Assembly: GCA_003990745.1 (NCBI GenBank)
Contig: RBNI01002639.1
Location: 1-17,912, forward strand
Direction: 5' to 3'
DNA from: Jimgerdemannia flammicorona
Lineage: Eukaryota; Mucoromycota; Endogonomycetes; Endogonales; Endogonaceae
Length of the DNA: 17,912 nucleotides
The translations under genes and the position numbers were made by a program. Below are positions 1-11,245 of the stretch, in pieces. Below the pieces are notes generated by a model. It was not told the origin of the DNA and made no database searches. It saw only the letters and a program-made list of their open reading frames with translations. How positions within the stretch are numbered: position 1 is the stretch's first letter; every line of letters starts with the position of its first letter.

Positions 1-6
1 TTTTTT
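1..6 (-). other. Poly(A) tail of LINE copy A
   Basis: The window opens with six T, which is A6 on the element's sense strand, 62 nt after the ORF2 stop codon. A 3' A-run is expected from target-primed reverse transcription. The run may continue outside the window. Confidence 0.7.
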
Positions 7-68
7 ATAGTCACTTGGACTTCCTTTATTAACTGATGTCTATAGTATTATTTATACAACCTACACCC

Positions 69-3000
69 TCAACCTATCCCACAGGGACCATCTCCCACCC
101 TTGGTCCTACAAATGATACCCCGTCCACCATCACTGCAACTCTATCACCACTCTTCTCTACAATCCTCCTTACTAGACCTTTATGTCTCCCCCCCTTGGA
201 GCCCCAACCAATCCACCATGCCTTGAAGAGCTCAAGCATCAGCTCCTCCCACCTCACTACCCTCAGTCTCACTGGCCTACAGGGGCCCTCCTCAAAGATA
301 TTCCGCCAATATTCTGCGAGCCCCACCCATATTGCAATGGCCCAACCCACTGTCAGCCACTCATTCCCCACCCCCCCCACCAGCCTCGACTACAGTGCTG
401 CCCACCACCCACCCTCCTCAGGGTCAGGCACTGACACTTCCAACCTCTCTCCAACTACCCTCCAAAAATTCTCCATACTCTCGCACTCCCCTAGCCAATG
501 CTCAGGAGTCTGCACCACCCCACCCTCCTACCCTACATTATAACACTCCTCACAATCAAAGACCCCACCATCCACCAGATGACCAGCCCTAAAATTGAGC
601 ATCACATTTCTACACAACAACCTCCACCATGCTACCCAGAGTTTTGGCAGTAGCTACCTTGACACAACCTTGATCCAAGACCAGATGCCTGCCCAGTCCC
701 ACCTCTCCCCAATACCAGCCCCTTGCCAGGTCTCCAGCCAAAGGTCCTGCCCCAGACCTCTAAGGCACTCTATACCCTCCTCCAAGTGGAAGTCCTCAGC
801 CAGATTCTCTTCCAACAAGAGCCTGTCCCACCTCCACATTGCCAGGCCCCAATCCACATCTCCTTCATTACCTCACCAATAGATCCCAATGCAGTGGGCC
901 CCATCTACCACTCCCCACCAGAATCCTTTGTATTGCATCCTCTGACTACCATCCAAGGCCACCAAGGACAGTAGATCCCCTGAGCCCCCCCATGGCGATA
1001 CCCTCGCCTCCCACAAATGCTGTATAAGGGGCACCCATTCGCCTCCTCACAACTCACTGGCCCTCTTCATCCACCATGCCCTCAAGCAGAGTAGCCTCTT
1101 GGGAAAGTCCACCAGGCCAAGTCCTCCACGATCTACAGGGAGTGCTAGTGCCTCCCAGCCAACCTGACTCCGGCAGCCAGCCCAGAGCTAAGAATGGGCC
1201 ATCTTGAGAAGCTTTTTAACCACCCACTTAGGGAAGTCCAAGTGGTAGCCCAAATACCAAAGCTTTGGCATCCAATATACATTCAGAACAGTCACCCTTC
1301 CCGCCAGCAACACCTGCCTACCACCCCAACTCGTCAGTACTTTCCCCCATTCTACCAGCTTGCCCTCCCACCACTCCTTGGGAAGTAAAGAGCCATATAC
1401 TGAAAAATAGATACCCAGGTACTGTACCACTCCTCCAGCTGGGACAATTGTTCCAATAATGTCCCCCCCTATGACTCCTTCCCCCAGGACCATTGTCTCA
1501 CACTTGTGCCAGTTGAGTTTCGCTCCAGCACATCATTCATACCACTCAACTGTCTCCTTGAGCATGGCCACATCTGCCACCGAGCCCAATCCAATCACCA
1601 TATCATCCGCAAAGGCCCCCACCTTCCAATTGACACCCAAGATATTCAGTCCACTAATTCTGTGCCGTATCCGATCCAACAATGGCTCCAGGGCAAAGGC
1701 GTAGAGGATAGGTGATAGCAGATCCCCCTGAGGCACCCCTCTCCCCAAGGGGAAGGAAACCCCCCTATGTCCATTCGCCAGAATTGCAGCCCTACTCCCT
1801 TCCAGTAGTCTAATAAGGGACTGACACATGCTCACTGGTACCCCAATGTGCTCCAGTACCTTCTCTAACCATACTCTCCAAACTCTATCATAGGCCTTCT
1901 CTTGGTCCAGGAAAACCAAGCAGCCATCTACACCTGCAGCCCTAGCACCTTCAATGACACCGTGCACCCATGCCATGCTATCTTGGATTAATTGGCCTCC
2001 AACAAAGCCTCTCTGCTCCTTCCCTAACACCTGTTGGGCTACCCCCTGTAGCCTCGCCACCAGGACTTTGGTGACCAACTTGTGGTCCATATCTAGCAGT
2101 ATAATTGGCCTCCAATTCTTCCAGTCCTCCTTACACCCTTTGTCCTTGTACAGCAGAGATACCAGCTCCAACTGCTGCCCCCCAATCCACTCCCCATTAC
2201 TGATGACTGCATCACACATCATCGACATCTCCTCCAGAGCCTCTTCTATGGATGTCATATATTTCCAAAAGTTCCAAGGCAAACCATCCTCCCCAGGCAC
2301 TATTCCCAGGGTTGTTGATGCCAGAACTCGAAGAATCTTCTCTTCCAAAACTAGTTGGCCAAGATCCCCCAACCCTGCAGCAGGATTCGGGTACCACTCT
2401 TCTAGATGCCGCTCAATGTCCAGCACCCCCTCCCCTCCCTCCTCTTCACTCCAGAGGTTACTCCAGCGGGCACTCAGTTGGCCCAGGATCCCCTGCACAC
2501 CTAATACCATCTCTCCCTCTTCATTAAGGACTCCTTCCCACCAGTGTCGTACTCCCCTAGCATGAAGAAGATAGGACAAAAACCTTGTAGGCCTTTCACC
2601 TTCTTCCAATCCCTGCCACTGTAACCTTGCCGCTATAGCCTGAGCCTGCATTGCTTCCTCCTTCCTCAACAGATCCTGTAGTTCTACCACTTTCAGCTTA
2701 GCCCGCTTAGCCTTCCAGTCTAATAACTCCTCCTCCTCCAATACCCTAGCCCAGTTCAGGAGTAATCTTTCTAGTCTCCTAGATACCCATCAGACTTGTC
2801 TCCTCCACTGAGCACCTCTCTCCTTCCCCACTTCCCCCCAGTACCTCTGAGCCTCAGATTTCAATCGGCGCCATCTATCTCCAATCCTCATCCCAGCATA
2901 CCTCTAATTAAGAACCTTAGTTCGTACCTCTACTACCCACGCATCCCACAGGTCCATCTCATCCAGCAATGAAGAGTTCAGATGCCAATATCCTGGCCCC

Positions 3001-3722
3001 TCTCCACTCCCTCCAAACCTCCCACCTCCCCGAATACCCCAGTAATCTGACCAAGGGCACCACTCAACCTCCATTGTCTCCCACACTGTATTGCCCCAAC
3101 ACTCAGCAGTCAGAATCCAATTAATCCTAGTATCAAGTCCTCCCACCCAGTGAGTATACAGCCGTCGATCCCCATCCTGAAGTTGCATGGCATCTACCAG
3201 TGAGCTGAGTCTTTCCACCTCTTCCCATTCCTCCAATCCCCCACTCCTTCCTGCCATGCCCCATCCCCCATCAGTTCTGTCCAGTCTACTCTCCCATACC
3301 ATATTAAAATCACCTCTCAGACAATCCACCCTAGCCTCCACCAAGAGCCCAGAATCCTGCAGATCTCCAATCCATGCCACTTGGGTCCCCCTTTCAGCTG
3401 GGCAGTAACAAGATCCCACCACAATTGAGTTCCATCCAGGCCTCTGCCATGTCCCCCACACTAATCTACTACCCCAATGTCTAGTATCTGCAATGTCCCC
3501 TTTCCCCTTCCTAACTAGGATTCTCACTTTACCCTGCCAAACTGCCTCCCCACCCCATTCTCTCATCCATTCCAGTGCATCTTCCTCCCCCTCACACCTA
3601 ACATCTTGAAGTAAGAAGAGATCTGCTTCCAGTTTCTTCAGCCATCCAAAAATCCTGTGTCGCCTCCCAGTCTCTCTAAGCCCATTGACGTTCATAGAAA
3701 AAATGTTGGTTGTACTATTCAT
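69..3722 (-). pseudogene. LINE ORF2 (endonuclease / reverse transcriptase / zinc knuckle), copy A, nonsense-damaged
   Basis: One continuous frame of 1,218 codons (3,654 nt) with no net frameshift but nine internal stops, at 2906, 2792, 1535, 1190, 1049, 875, 656, 530 and 392 (first base, sense strand). Residues 1-230 are an APE-type endonuclease: N-terminal NVNGLR, LLQD (37-40), GDFN (137-140), RINWIL (N201) and SDYWG (Y227). The reverse transcriptase follows: QRGFVGG, motif A FLDQEKAYDRV, motif B RGVPQGD, motif C FADD (704-707), then QYLGIY. The C-terminus has a C-x2-C-x14-H-x4-C knuckle. Copy D has RIDW and SDH where this copy has RINW and SDY, so two catalytic positions are lost here by G-to-A and C-to-T type changes. 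Start: the ATG at 3722 gives the usual endonuclease N-terminus and is conserved in copy D. The product would nick target DNA and reverse-transcribe the element RNA. Confidence 0.93.
483..554 (-). other. C-terminal zinc-knuckle segment of ORF2, copy A
   Basis: Sense codons give FDCEEC, then after 14 codons (one a TAG stop at 530-528) H, then WLGEC: a C-x2-C-x14-H-x4-C pattern like the cysteine/histidine motif near the end of many LINE ORF2 proteins (zf-RVT-like). Copy D has the same spacing at 17468-17539 but with Tyr (TAT, 17522-17524) in place of His. Copy B also has Tyr there. Copy A thus keeps the probable metal ligands but has the internal stop. Confidence 0.7.
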
Positions 3723-3755
3723 AGTAAAATATTTGATATTGTTGCTTTCTCACAT
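3723..3755 (-). other. ORF1-ORF2 spacer, copy A
   Basis: 33 nt between the ORF1 TAG (3758-3756) and the ORF2 ATG (3722). It is AT-rich, with a second in-frame stop (TGA) two codons after the ORF1 stop. ORF1 and ORF2 are in the same frame, so translation of ORF2 needs reinitiation, internal entry or readthrough. No clear ribosome-entry structure is visible. Confidence 0.75.
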
Positions 3756-5641
3756 CTACAGCTCCATGCTCACTTCCTCTCCAGCCAGATCCAGGTTCTG
3801 TTCTGCTGCAATCTCATCCTCCACATTCTGCTGTTCTTCCAGAGCTGCCAACAGTTCTGCACAGTCCTCACCATCCACTATCTCCATTGATGCCTGGTGC
3901 TTCTCATACACCACCTGCCACTTTTCCAGCCCCTTCCGCAGCCCCCACAGATAAGCTGCCCTCTCATTAGCAATACCCAAGAGCATTGCCTCCCTTGCCT
4001 CAGTGACCTCATACTCCTCCACCTCCAAGAGAGCTGCCATCATCTCATCTCTCAACTTCCTCACAACCTTCTCTCCTTGCAACACTCACTCCCAGAATTC
4101 CTCACTGATCACCCAGAAGTCGATCTCTCCCAGTTCCTCTGCTGCCACATTCTGTAGTGCCCTCAACAGCCACTTCTCCCTCCCAACTACCTCAGCTACC
4201 TGTGCCAGATCTGCCTCTCCTTCCTTCCTCTCCTCAGTTCGCACAGACTCATCCCAACCATCCTCTGACACATCCTCCAACTCTCCTTCACCCATCTCGG
4301 GAATACTATACTGAATCGGATTATCATCCACCATCACCATGTCCACTACTGCCTCCTCCAGCTCCTGTCCCCCACTCTCCTTTGGCTTCTCCCCTTGCTG
4401 CCTGGCCGCCGCCCAGATACTAGCACCCACTCCGGTACCCTCCTCTGCAGCCCCAGCCCTTGGTCCCCCATCCAAACTGGCCAGTAATTCCTTCTGCAAC
4501 TGTCTCCCCTTTGCCTTCTCCCAGAGTACCTTGTCCATTCACACCTTCTTGCCCTTGATCACCTCCACTACCATCCTAGCCTTGTAAGCTCTCCAAGCCC
4601 TGTGCCTTCTCTCCACAGCCCCTGCCAAGTCCTCAAGTACCTCCAGCAGGTCCTCCTCCTCTTCCTCAGACCCCTTCACCCTTGAAACCTTGCACTCCAC
4701 TGGGCCCCACTTCAATGCCACTGGCTAGTCCCTAGCTTTCCCAGTATTCTCCATCCCAAACAGCCTCAGCCTGACATCCACATCACCTGTCCTGAGCTCA
4801 GTCCCCTCCAATACCCTAAATCCAATATCGACCACCTCGCTGTACTCCTTCACCACATCTGTGACCAGCCTCCTTGCCTCCTCCTTTTTCACCATCGGCA
4901 AGTCCGCTACCACCAGATGAACTACTCTGGGGTCCCAATGCATACACCTTGCCATCGGCACCGAAATCCCTCCAAACACCACACCCTTCTCCACTGCCTC
5001 CAGTAGCAAACCCTCCTCTTCAAACCCCATCTCAACTGTCTCTAGCTTCTTCAAAAACTTAACTGAGGCTGCTCCTTTCACCTCACTAGCCAGCAGCCCC
5101 AGCACCATCTTTGCTGTCACTGCCAAGCCATGGAAGCACAGCATGACAGCGAATTCTGATCAAGATTTTTTGAGTAATGGGGCTGCCACCAGGCCCATCA
5201 CACCATCAGCCAGGTCCCAGGGTCCCACACCGCTCTCCTGACCAGGTCTCCCATCAGCTGTCACATCTGGATTTTTTTCCAGATTGCCCGTCACACCGCC
5301 ATCAGCAGTCACTGCCTCAGCCACTACACCGCCAGCCCCACTACGCTAACCCCCAGTGGAGGGGCCTCCTTGCCACTCGAGGTAGCAGCTGCCTTCCCCA
5401 GTTCCAGCCAGCCATCCAGTTCTGTCGCCTGCTTCCCCATCCTGACCTTATCTGTGAAGGTCATCCTCTCTCTCCTGTATGGCCTTGCACCTCCTCTGCC
5501 ACCACCTCCGACCCCACGTCTCCTTATCGAAGCACTCGGTATGCCAAGACCAGTACCTCAACCCCCCCCCACATGTTGCCAGTCAAAGGCACTGGGGCCC
5601 CCCTGCCCAGTATGCTCACCAGAATGTGTGTTGCTTGCCAT
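3756..5641 (-). pseudogene. LINE ORF1 (acidic, gag-like role), copy A, broken
   Basis: Reads from ATG 5641 (start MASNTHS, aligned with copy D) to TAG 3758-3756. A Gly/Arg-rich N-terminal part precedes a short MTF(T)DKV block and a Gly/Ala linker. A short motif NLEKNPDV is next, then a core of about 200 residues (from about 5150 to 4540) with MVLGL, MGFEEE, WDPRVV, DVDVR and KGSEEEEEDLLEVLE. The C-terminal part is Glu-rich and probably helical or coiled-coil. I see no CCHC knuckle and do not recognise the core. In-frame stops lie at 5560, 5162, 4727, 4541 and 4088, and there is one frame change in the Gly-rich linker near 5330-5400. Where copy D is readable, the last three are Trp (TGG), Arg (CGA) and Trp (TGG). 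By position this should be the RNA-binding ORF1 partner of ORF2; that role is inferred from the class, not from a recognised domain. Confidence 0.85.
5265..5284. repeat. Short inverted repeat around an A/T tract in ORF1, copy A
   Basis: ATCTGGA and TCCAGAT flank a six-base T run (A run in sense), a potential 7-bp stem. It encodes part of the NLEKNPDV motif. The same palindrome is intact in copy D; in copy B one arm is mutated. Confidence 0.6.
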
Positions 5642-5762
5642 CTTGATAGCACCAATACTTGAAGACATTGTTGAAAAGTATTGCCTAAGTCTTATGTCAC
5701 CCGAATGGTACTGGACTTATCTAGTGTCGGCTACTCCAATCCTCCCTCTACTCTGTCTGCAA
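5642..5762 (-). promoter_or_regulatory. 5' leader of LINE copy A (putative internal promoter)
   Basis: About 120 nt upstream of ORF1. The inner part, sense CCAGTACCATTCGGGTGACA (near 5713-5694), aligns with copy D (12174 onward) and more weakly with copy B (near 11322), so it belongs to the element. The outer 45-50 nt match the other copies poorly. LINEs of this type usually carry an internal promoter in the 5' UTR; no core promoter motif can be named here. The last CpG before the CpG-free block lies in this leader (5728-5729). Confidence 0.5.
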
Positions 5763-5769
5763 TTTTTTT

Positions 5770-8700
5770 CTACCAGCTTCCTACAGGGCCCTCTTCCAGG
5801 TCTCCATCTCTTCTACCAGCTATTCAATAGGTCCAATATCAGTCACTCCTACCTTATGATCTGTAATTCAAGTGCCAACTACTATTTATCCTCAAGTACA
5901 TATAGTTAATATCCAGTAAGCCCAATCTAAATAACTAGTACCTACTTAATAGTTAATAACTCATTATCAATCCCACCCACCAACCTCCTCTGAAGATCAC
6001 CCCACCTCTCTCCTACTATAAGCCCTGGTGGACAGACCTCCAAAAGACCCTTAATTGCTCTCTAAAAGTCTCTCATCATCTCATACTCTCTCAAACAATA
6101 CTCAGAAGTCTGCATCACTCTACTCTTCTGTCTAATATTGAGACACTCCTTATACTTCAATACTCTCCCATCTACCAAATGTTCTGACCAATAGTTCAAT
6201 ATTACATTTCAATATAAAGCTTCCACTATATTATCTAAAACTTAGAGAGGATCTACTATACCACCTATTTGCTCTATAACTAAATCCTATTTTAGTTCTA
6301 TGCCTTACCAATCCCCACTCCTTACCATACTGTGGGTCACAGATCTTGCTCATGTTCCTGAAGATACTCTATACTATTCTCTAAGCTAAAGTTATCCACC
6401 AGTATACCTCTCAACAGAAGACAGTCCTACCTCTATATTCTGGGTCTCTAGTCAATCTCTCTCTTATTGCTCTGTCATCTGATACCAATTCAATATGTGC
6501 CATTTATCACTCCTTACTAGAATTTCTTAAAGTATATCTTCTGGCTCCCCTCTAGTACTATCAGAGAAAGCAGATTACCAGATATACTATAAGGAGAGAA
6601 CTATACCTCTCACACTCTCTGTATAAGAGGCACTCACTCATGGCCCCTCAACTCACTAGCTTGCTTTAACCACTATACTCTCAAACAATATAGATACTTA
6701 GTAAAGTCTATCAGGCCTAGTCTTCTCTAGTCTACTGGCAATGTTATCATCTTCCAGCCAATCTAACTCCTCTGTCCTACTTATATCTAGGATCTGGCCA
6801 TCTTTAATAGCCTCTTGACTACTCATACTGGAAAATCTAAGTAGTACTTCAGATACTATAACTTGGGTAGTTAGTATATATTCAGCACTATCACTCTTTT
6901 AGCTAGAGAGAGATATCAGCCACCCCACTCTAGAAGAGTATTCCTCTACTCAACTAACTGCTGCTTCCACCATTTATAAGGCAGTAGGGACCCATATACT
7001 GAGAAGTAGATTCTTAGATAATAGACTGCCTTTTCTACTGGAATAATTGCTCCAATTATATCTCTCTCTACTATTTCTCCTCTTAATACCAGGGTCTCAC
7101 ACTTGTGTCAGTTCAGCTTAGTACCAGAGCTCCTCTCATATCATTCCATGACCCCCTTCAGTATAGCCACATCTTTTATAAAGCCCAGCCCAACCACTAC
7201 ATCATCAGCAAAGGCTCTTACCTTCCAATTTACTTCAAGAATATTTAACCCCCCCACCTTGTATCTAATCTTATCTAATAGAGACTCCAGAGAGAGGGCA
7301 TAAAGGATAGTGATAGCAGATCTCCTTGCATCACTCCTTTACTCAGGAGAAATAAAACCCCTCTATATCTATTTATCAATATTACTACTTGACTTCCCTT
7401 CAACAGCCTGATCAATAATTGTCTGAACTCTGGGAAACTCTCATATACTTCAGCACCTCTATTAGCCAGACTTGTCAGATCCTCTCATATGTCTTCTCCT
7501 GGTTCAGAACAACTAGCTGACTATCTATCTTTATAGCCCATACTCCTTTAATAACTCTATACATCTAAGCTATCCTATCTCTTATCAAGTATCTCCCAAT
7601 AAAGCCCCTCTGTTCAGCCTCCAGTATCTACTAAGTTATTCCTTACAGCCAGCTACCAATATCTTCATAACCAGCTTATAATCTATATCCAAAAGTATGA
7701 TCAGCCTTCAGTTCTTCTACTTCTCCTATCTTTTCTTATTCTTATATATACAACAGAGTGACCAGTTCTAGTTGTTGACCCCCAATCCACTCCTCTAATC
7801 CAATAACCTCATTATATATCTATATTATCTTCTCTAAAGCCAACTATATATCTGCTATCTTCTTCCAGGAATCCCAAGATAGACCATCCTCTTCAGAAGT
7901 TGTTTTAAGACTTATTGTCACCAAAACCCTACATATCTCTCTACCTTGGATAGATGCTCTAAGGTCTCTAAGGCTCTCTGCCAGATCTGGGTATCAATCC
8001 TCCAGATGCTATCAATGTTTAGGACATCTTCTCTATCTTCCTCCTTACTCTACAAATACTCCCACCTTAAACTCAACTAGTCCAAGATCTCTGAGATTCC
8101 AACCACTATCTCTCCTACCTTATCTAATACTCCTTTCCACCATTACCTCATCCTCCTTACCTAAAGAAGCCTTGACAGAAACTTTGTAGATTGCTCCCCC
8201 TCTTCTACCTCAACTAGGCTGCTATACTCTTCATCTATAGATCTTTCTCCTGTCTCAGTATTCTCTTCAGCTCCTTTATCACAAACTGGACCTGCTGAAC
8301 CCTCCAATCCTCCTTCTCTCTATTGCTCAGCAAATTGGCTCAGATCATCAATAACTTTTCTAATCTCTGAGAGATCTACTATAATTAACTCCTCTCTCAT
8401 TATTCCTCACCTTCCCCACCTCTCCTTAGAACTTTTGAACATCTGATTTCAAATGCTACCACTGGTCCCTGATCTCCACTCCTTGCCCTCTAGCTAAGAA
8501 TTCTAGAACTTACATATGTCCACTATTCATACATCCTACAATGAGGGTTCTCCTAGTAATAAGATATTTAAGCACTAATGTTCAGACCTCTCCTCACTTC
8601 TCCTGAATCTCCCACAATCCAGCAGACCTCAATGGTCAGACTATAGGCACCAAATTGTCTCTAGAAAACTCCAGATATTCTCATCTCAGTACTCTGCAGT

Positions 8701-9312
8701 TAAGATCCAGTCAATCCTTGAGCCCAACCCTGCTATCTAGTAAGTATAAACCCTGCAGTCCCCTCACCCAAGTTATCTTGTATCTACCAAAGAGCTCAAT
8801 CTTTCAATCTCCTCCTAACTCTCTATACCTCTGCTCCTACTAGTTATTCCCCTCTCTCTATTAGTCTTATCCAATAGCTCATCTCAAATTATATTGAAGT
8901 CTCTACCCAAATGATCAATCTCTGTCTTGGCCATTATTTCTGCATCTTAGAGTTCATATATCTACTTCACTCACTCTCTCCTTTCTGCTGAACAATAATA
9001 AGACCTAAAAGTTAAGGGGCTCTAGCCTGGTCTCTACCATATCCCTCACATCACTCTGCTTCTTCAATGTCTAATATTCCCAATATCTCCTTTACTCTTC
9101 CAAATCAAAATACCCATCTGGCTCTACTAAATAGCTATTCTATCCCATTCTCTCATCTAGTCCAGTATGTCTAAGTCTACATTATATTCAATATCTTATA
9201 GTAGAAATAGATCTGAATCCAGCCCCTTTAACTAGTAGAAAATATTCTGATATCTTGCTGTACTCTGTAACCTATTGACATTTAAAGAGAAGATTCTAGT
9301 TATACTGTTTAT
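5770..9312 (-). pseudogene. LINE ORF2, copy B, heavily decayed
   Basis: Begins at a degraded start (ATA, 9312-9310) aligned to the ATG of A and D: INSITRIFSLNVN matches MNSTTNIF(S)xNVN. Recognisable islands are the endonuclease start, LNQEKTYER (motif A, near 7507-7480), AFADDVVVGLG (motif C, FADD at 7212-7201), GTKLN, IYFSVYGSLLP and the region of the C-terminal knuckle (near 6150-6090), where His reads as Tyr and a Cys as Tyr. The motif A catalytic Asp is Asn (AAC at 7504-7502), while FADD is intact by sequence. Stops are dense, mostly where A or D have Trp, Gln or Arg. No long open frame survives. The end is set by the junction with copy A, about 50 codons short of the family terminus. Confidence 0.85.
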
Positions 9313-9344
9313 ATTGAATAATGTTTGGAGAAAGAATACCCACT

Positions 9345-11245
9345 CTACAATTCCATGCTCACTACATTACTAGCAACATCTAGGTTTCTCTCTATCTCAA
9401 GTTCATCTGCCTCACTCTGCTGAGTATTCAGTATTTTCAAGATCTCTCAATAGTCCTCACTATCTACCACTTCTATATTAAACTAATATTCCTCACACAC
9501 TACCTACCACTTTGTCAACCTCTTTCTAAAACTCTATAGATAGGATATATATTTATTTGTACTTACCAGAAGTACTGCCTCTCTATTGTCATTTACCTCA
9601 TACTCCTTCACTTCCAGCAGGTCTGTCATCAGCTCATCTTGAAGCTTCTGCACCACCTCTTTATCTTGTAGGATCTCACTCCAGTACCTCTCACTAATTA
9701 TATAAAAATCAATCTTATCTAACTTATCAGCTGCAATATTTATCAGCACCTTCCACAGTTATCTCTCCTCACCAATGGTCTTGTCAATACTAAGAGCTGT
9801 CTTCTGCCTCCCAACCCTCAGACTTCCCTCAGTATTCATCCTCACTGACTCATCTCAGATCTCCTTCAATATATTCTGCAACTCATTAAGTCTCCCTCTA
9901 TCTGAGGGCACATCATACTGCACTTACACCTCCTCCACCATTATCTCATCCTCAGCCACTGTACTCTGTCTAGAGTCTTCACTCTCCTCTAAAACTATTG
10001 TTAGTATCACCCTCTTCTCTCCATCCTAAGTGCTGGTTTATGATTTAGTTCCTTTAGCCATATTCTCTCTACTGCCCTCTTATTCAGCTTTGCCAACAAA
10101 TCTTCTAAAGCTGCCTCTCTTACACTCTCTCTCAGGCCACCCAATCTAGTTGCACTCTCTTGCCATTTATAATCTCTATCACTGTCTTAGCCTCAAACTT
10201 CTGCTAGGCCAGTTGTTTCTTTTCCACTACTCTAATCAAGTCTTTCAATATCTCTAGTAAGTCTTCTTCCTCCTCTGACATCTCCTTCACCCTTAAGATC
10301 TTATACTCTACTGGCTTTTACTTAAGTACTACTAGTCAATCCTGTCCTTTCCCAGTATTCTTCTTATCTGCCAGTCTTACTCTAATATCTACATTTTCAG
10401 TCCTAAACTCTATACCCTTCTAGACCTGGAACCCAATATTCACTACATTACTATACTCTTTAATAATATCAACAATCAACCCCCTGGCCTCCTCCTTCTT
10501 AACTATAGGTATATTCACCACCATCAGCTATACTATTTAAGAATTCTAGTACAAGTACTAAACTATAGAGATTACCACCTCTCCTACTATCACTCTCTTC
10601 TCTAATGCTCTCAGTATTAACTCCTTCTCCTTAAAGCCAACTTCCACTTCTTCCAGACCCTTCAAGAACTTCACTGATGCTACTTTTTTCACCTCCTGAG
10701 TCAGAAGCCCTAGAACTATTTTGGCTATGACTCCTAAGTCCTGGAAGTACAACATGATGGCAAATTTAGATACTGATTTCTTAAGTAATAGTACTGCTAC
10801 CAGACTCATTATACTATCAGTCAGATATCCAGACCTTGAGCTCCCCCCACTTAGCTCTACCATCAGCTGTTATATTTAGATTTTTTTCCAGATTAACAGT
10901 TTTCTCTCTATTAGCAGTCTCACCCTCCTCAGCTCTTACTCTTCCAGCTCTACTGCTACTACCACTATAGGTCCCACTATCAGGTCCTGCAGCCCCCTCC
11001 TTCTCCTTACCCTTCTGTAGCCAATCCTCCAATTCAGTTATCAGATGCTTTGTCTTAATCTTATTGGCAAAACTCATCCTCCCAGGCCCCTATCTGCTAG
11101 ACCTATCTCTACTACCTCCTTGACTATCAGAGAGAGTGCCCAATAGACTCTCCACCAATCTATGACTTCTCTCTACATACTGCTAGTTGAATGTACCAGG
11201 GCTGCTCTGCCTAGTATGCTCTTCAAAATACTTATTAGTTATTAT
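9345..11245 (-). pseudogene. LINE ORF1, copy B, decayed and frameshifted
   Basis: The inferred start is ATA (11245-11243) aligned to the ATG of A and D; the end is TAG at 9347-9345, preceded by SMEL as in copy A. Open remnants lie at 11077-10817 (MSFANK, then NLEKNLNITADG), 10863-10558 (VLGL, SVKFLKGLEEVEVGFKE) and 9749-9534 (C-terminal helix-rich part). These are in different frames, so at least two frameshifts exist besides stops. The 11077 remnant is in frame with the inferred start. This copy supports the family domain order: basic N-terminal block, NLEKN motif, conserved core, acidic C-terminus. Confidence 0.8.

Larger units (their letters stand above)
1..5762 (-). mobile_element. LINE copy A, near full-length non-LTR retrotransposon (dead)
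   Basis: Two-ORF non-LTR retrotransposon read right to left: 5' leader (about 5762-5642), ORF1 (5641-3756), 33-nt spacer, ORF2 (3722-69), 3' UTR of 62 nt (68-7) and an A6 tail (6-1). ORF2 carries endonuclease and reverse transcriptase motifs, so the class is clear. The clade is less certain: I see no RNase H domain after the reverse transcriptase, and the C-terminal zinc knuckle fits several LINE clades. The same order of parts recurs in copies B and D, which confirms the limits of the ORFs. The 5' boundary is inferred from where homology to copy B stops (about 5763-5770) and is good to some tens of bases. Several in-frame stops and one ORF1 frameshift make it non-autonomous. Target-site duplications cannot be tested, because the left flank lies outside the window. 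Confidence 0.93.

Noticed and set aside
1188..1493. RNase H domain after the reverse transcriptase
   Set aside because: No recognisable Asp/Glu/Asp RNase H motif order was found between the polymerase and the zinc knuckle in A or D.
1954..2565. 203-codon plus-strand open frame across the copy A reverse transcriptase
   Set aside because: It is the antisense shadow of the reverse transcriptase reading frame; low-complexity Ser/Pro composition and no domain.
69..3722. Reassigned stop codons (alternative genetic code) as explanation for the in-frame stops
   Set aside because: TAA, TAG and TGA all occur, facing Trp, Gln, Arg and other residues in sister copies. No single reassignment fits, while C-to-T type mutation does.
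5160..5662. 161-codon plus-strand open frame opposite the ORF1 start of copy A
   Set aside because: Antisense to the Gly-rich N-terminal region of ORF1; Pro/His/Ser-rich shadow with no counterpart kept in copy D.
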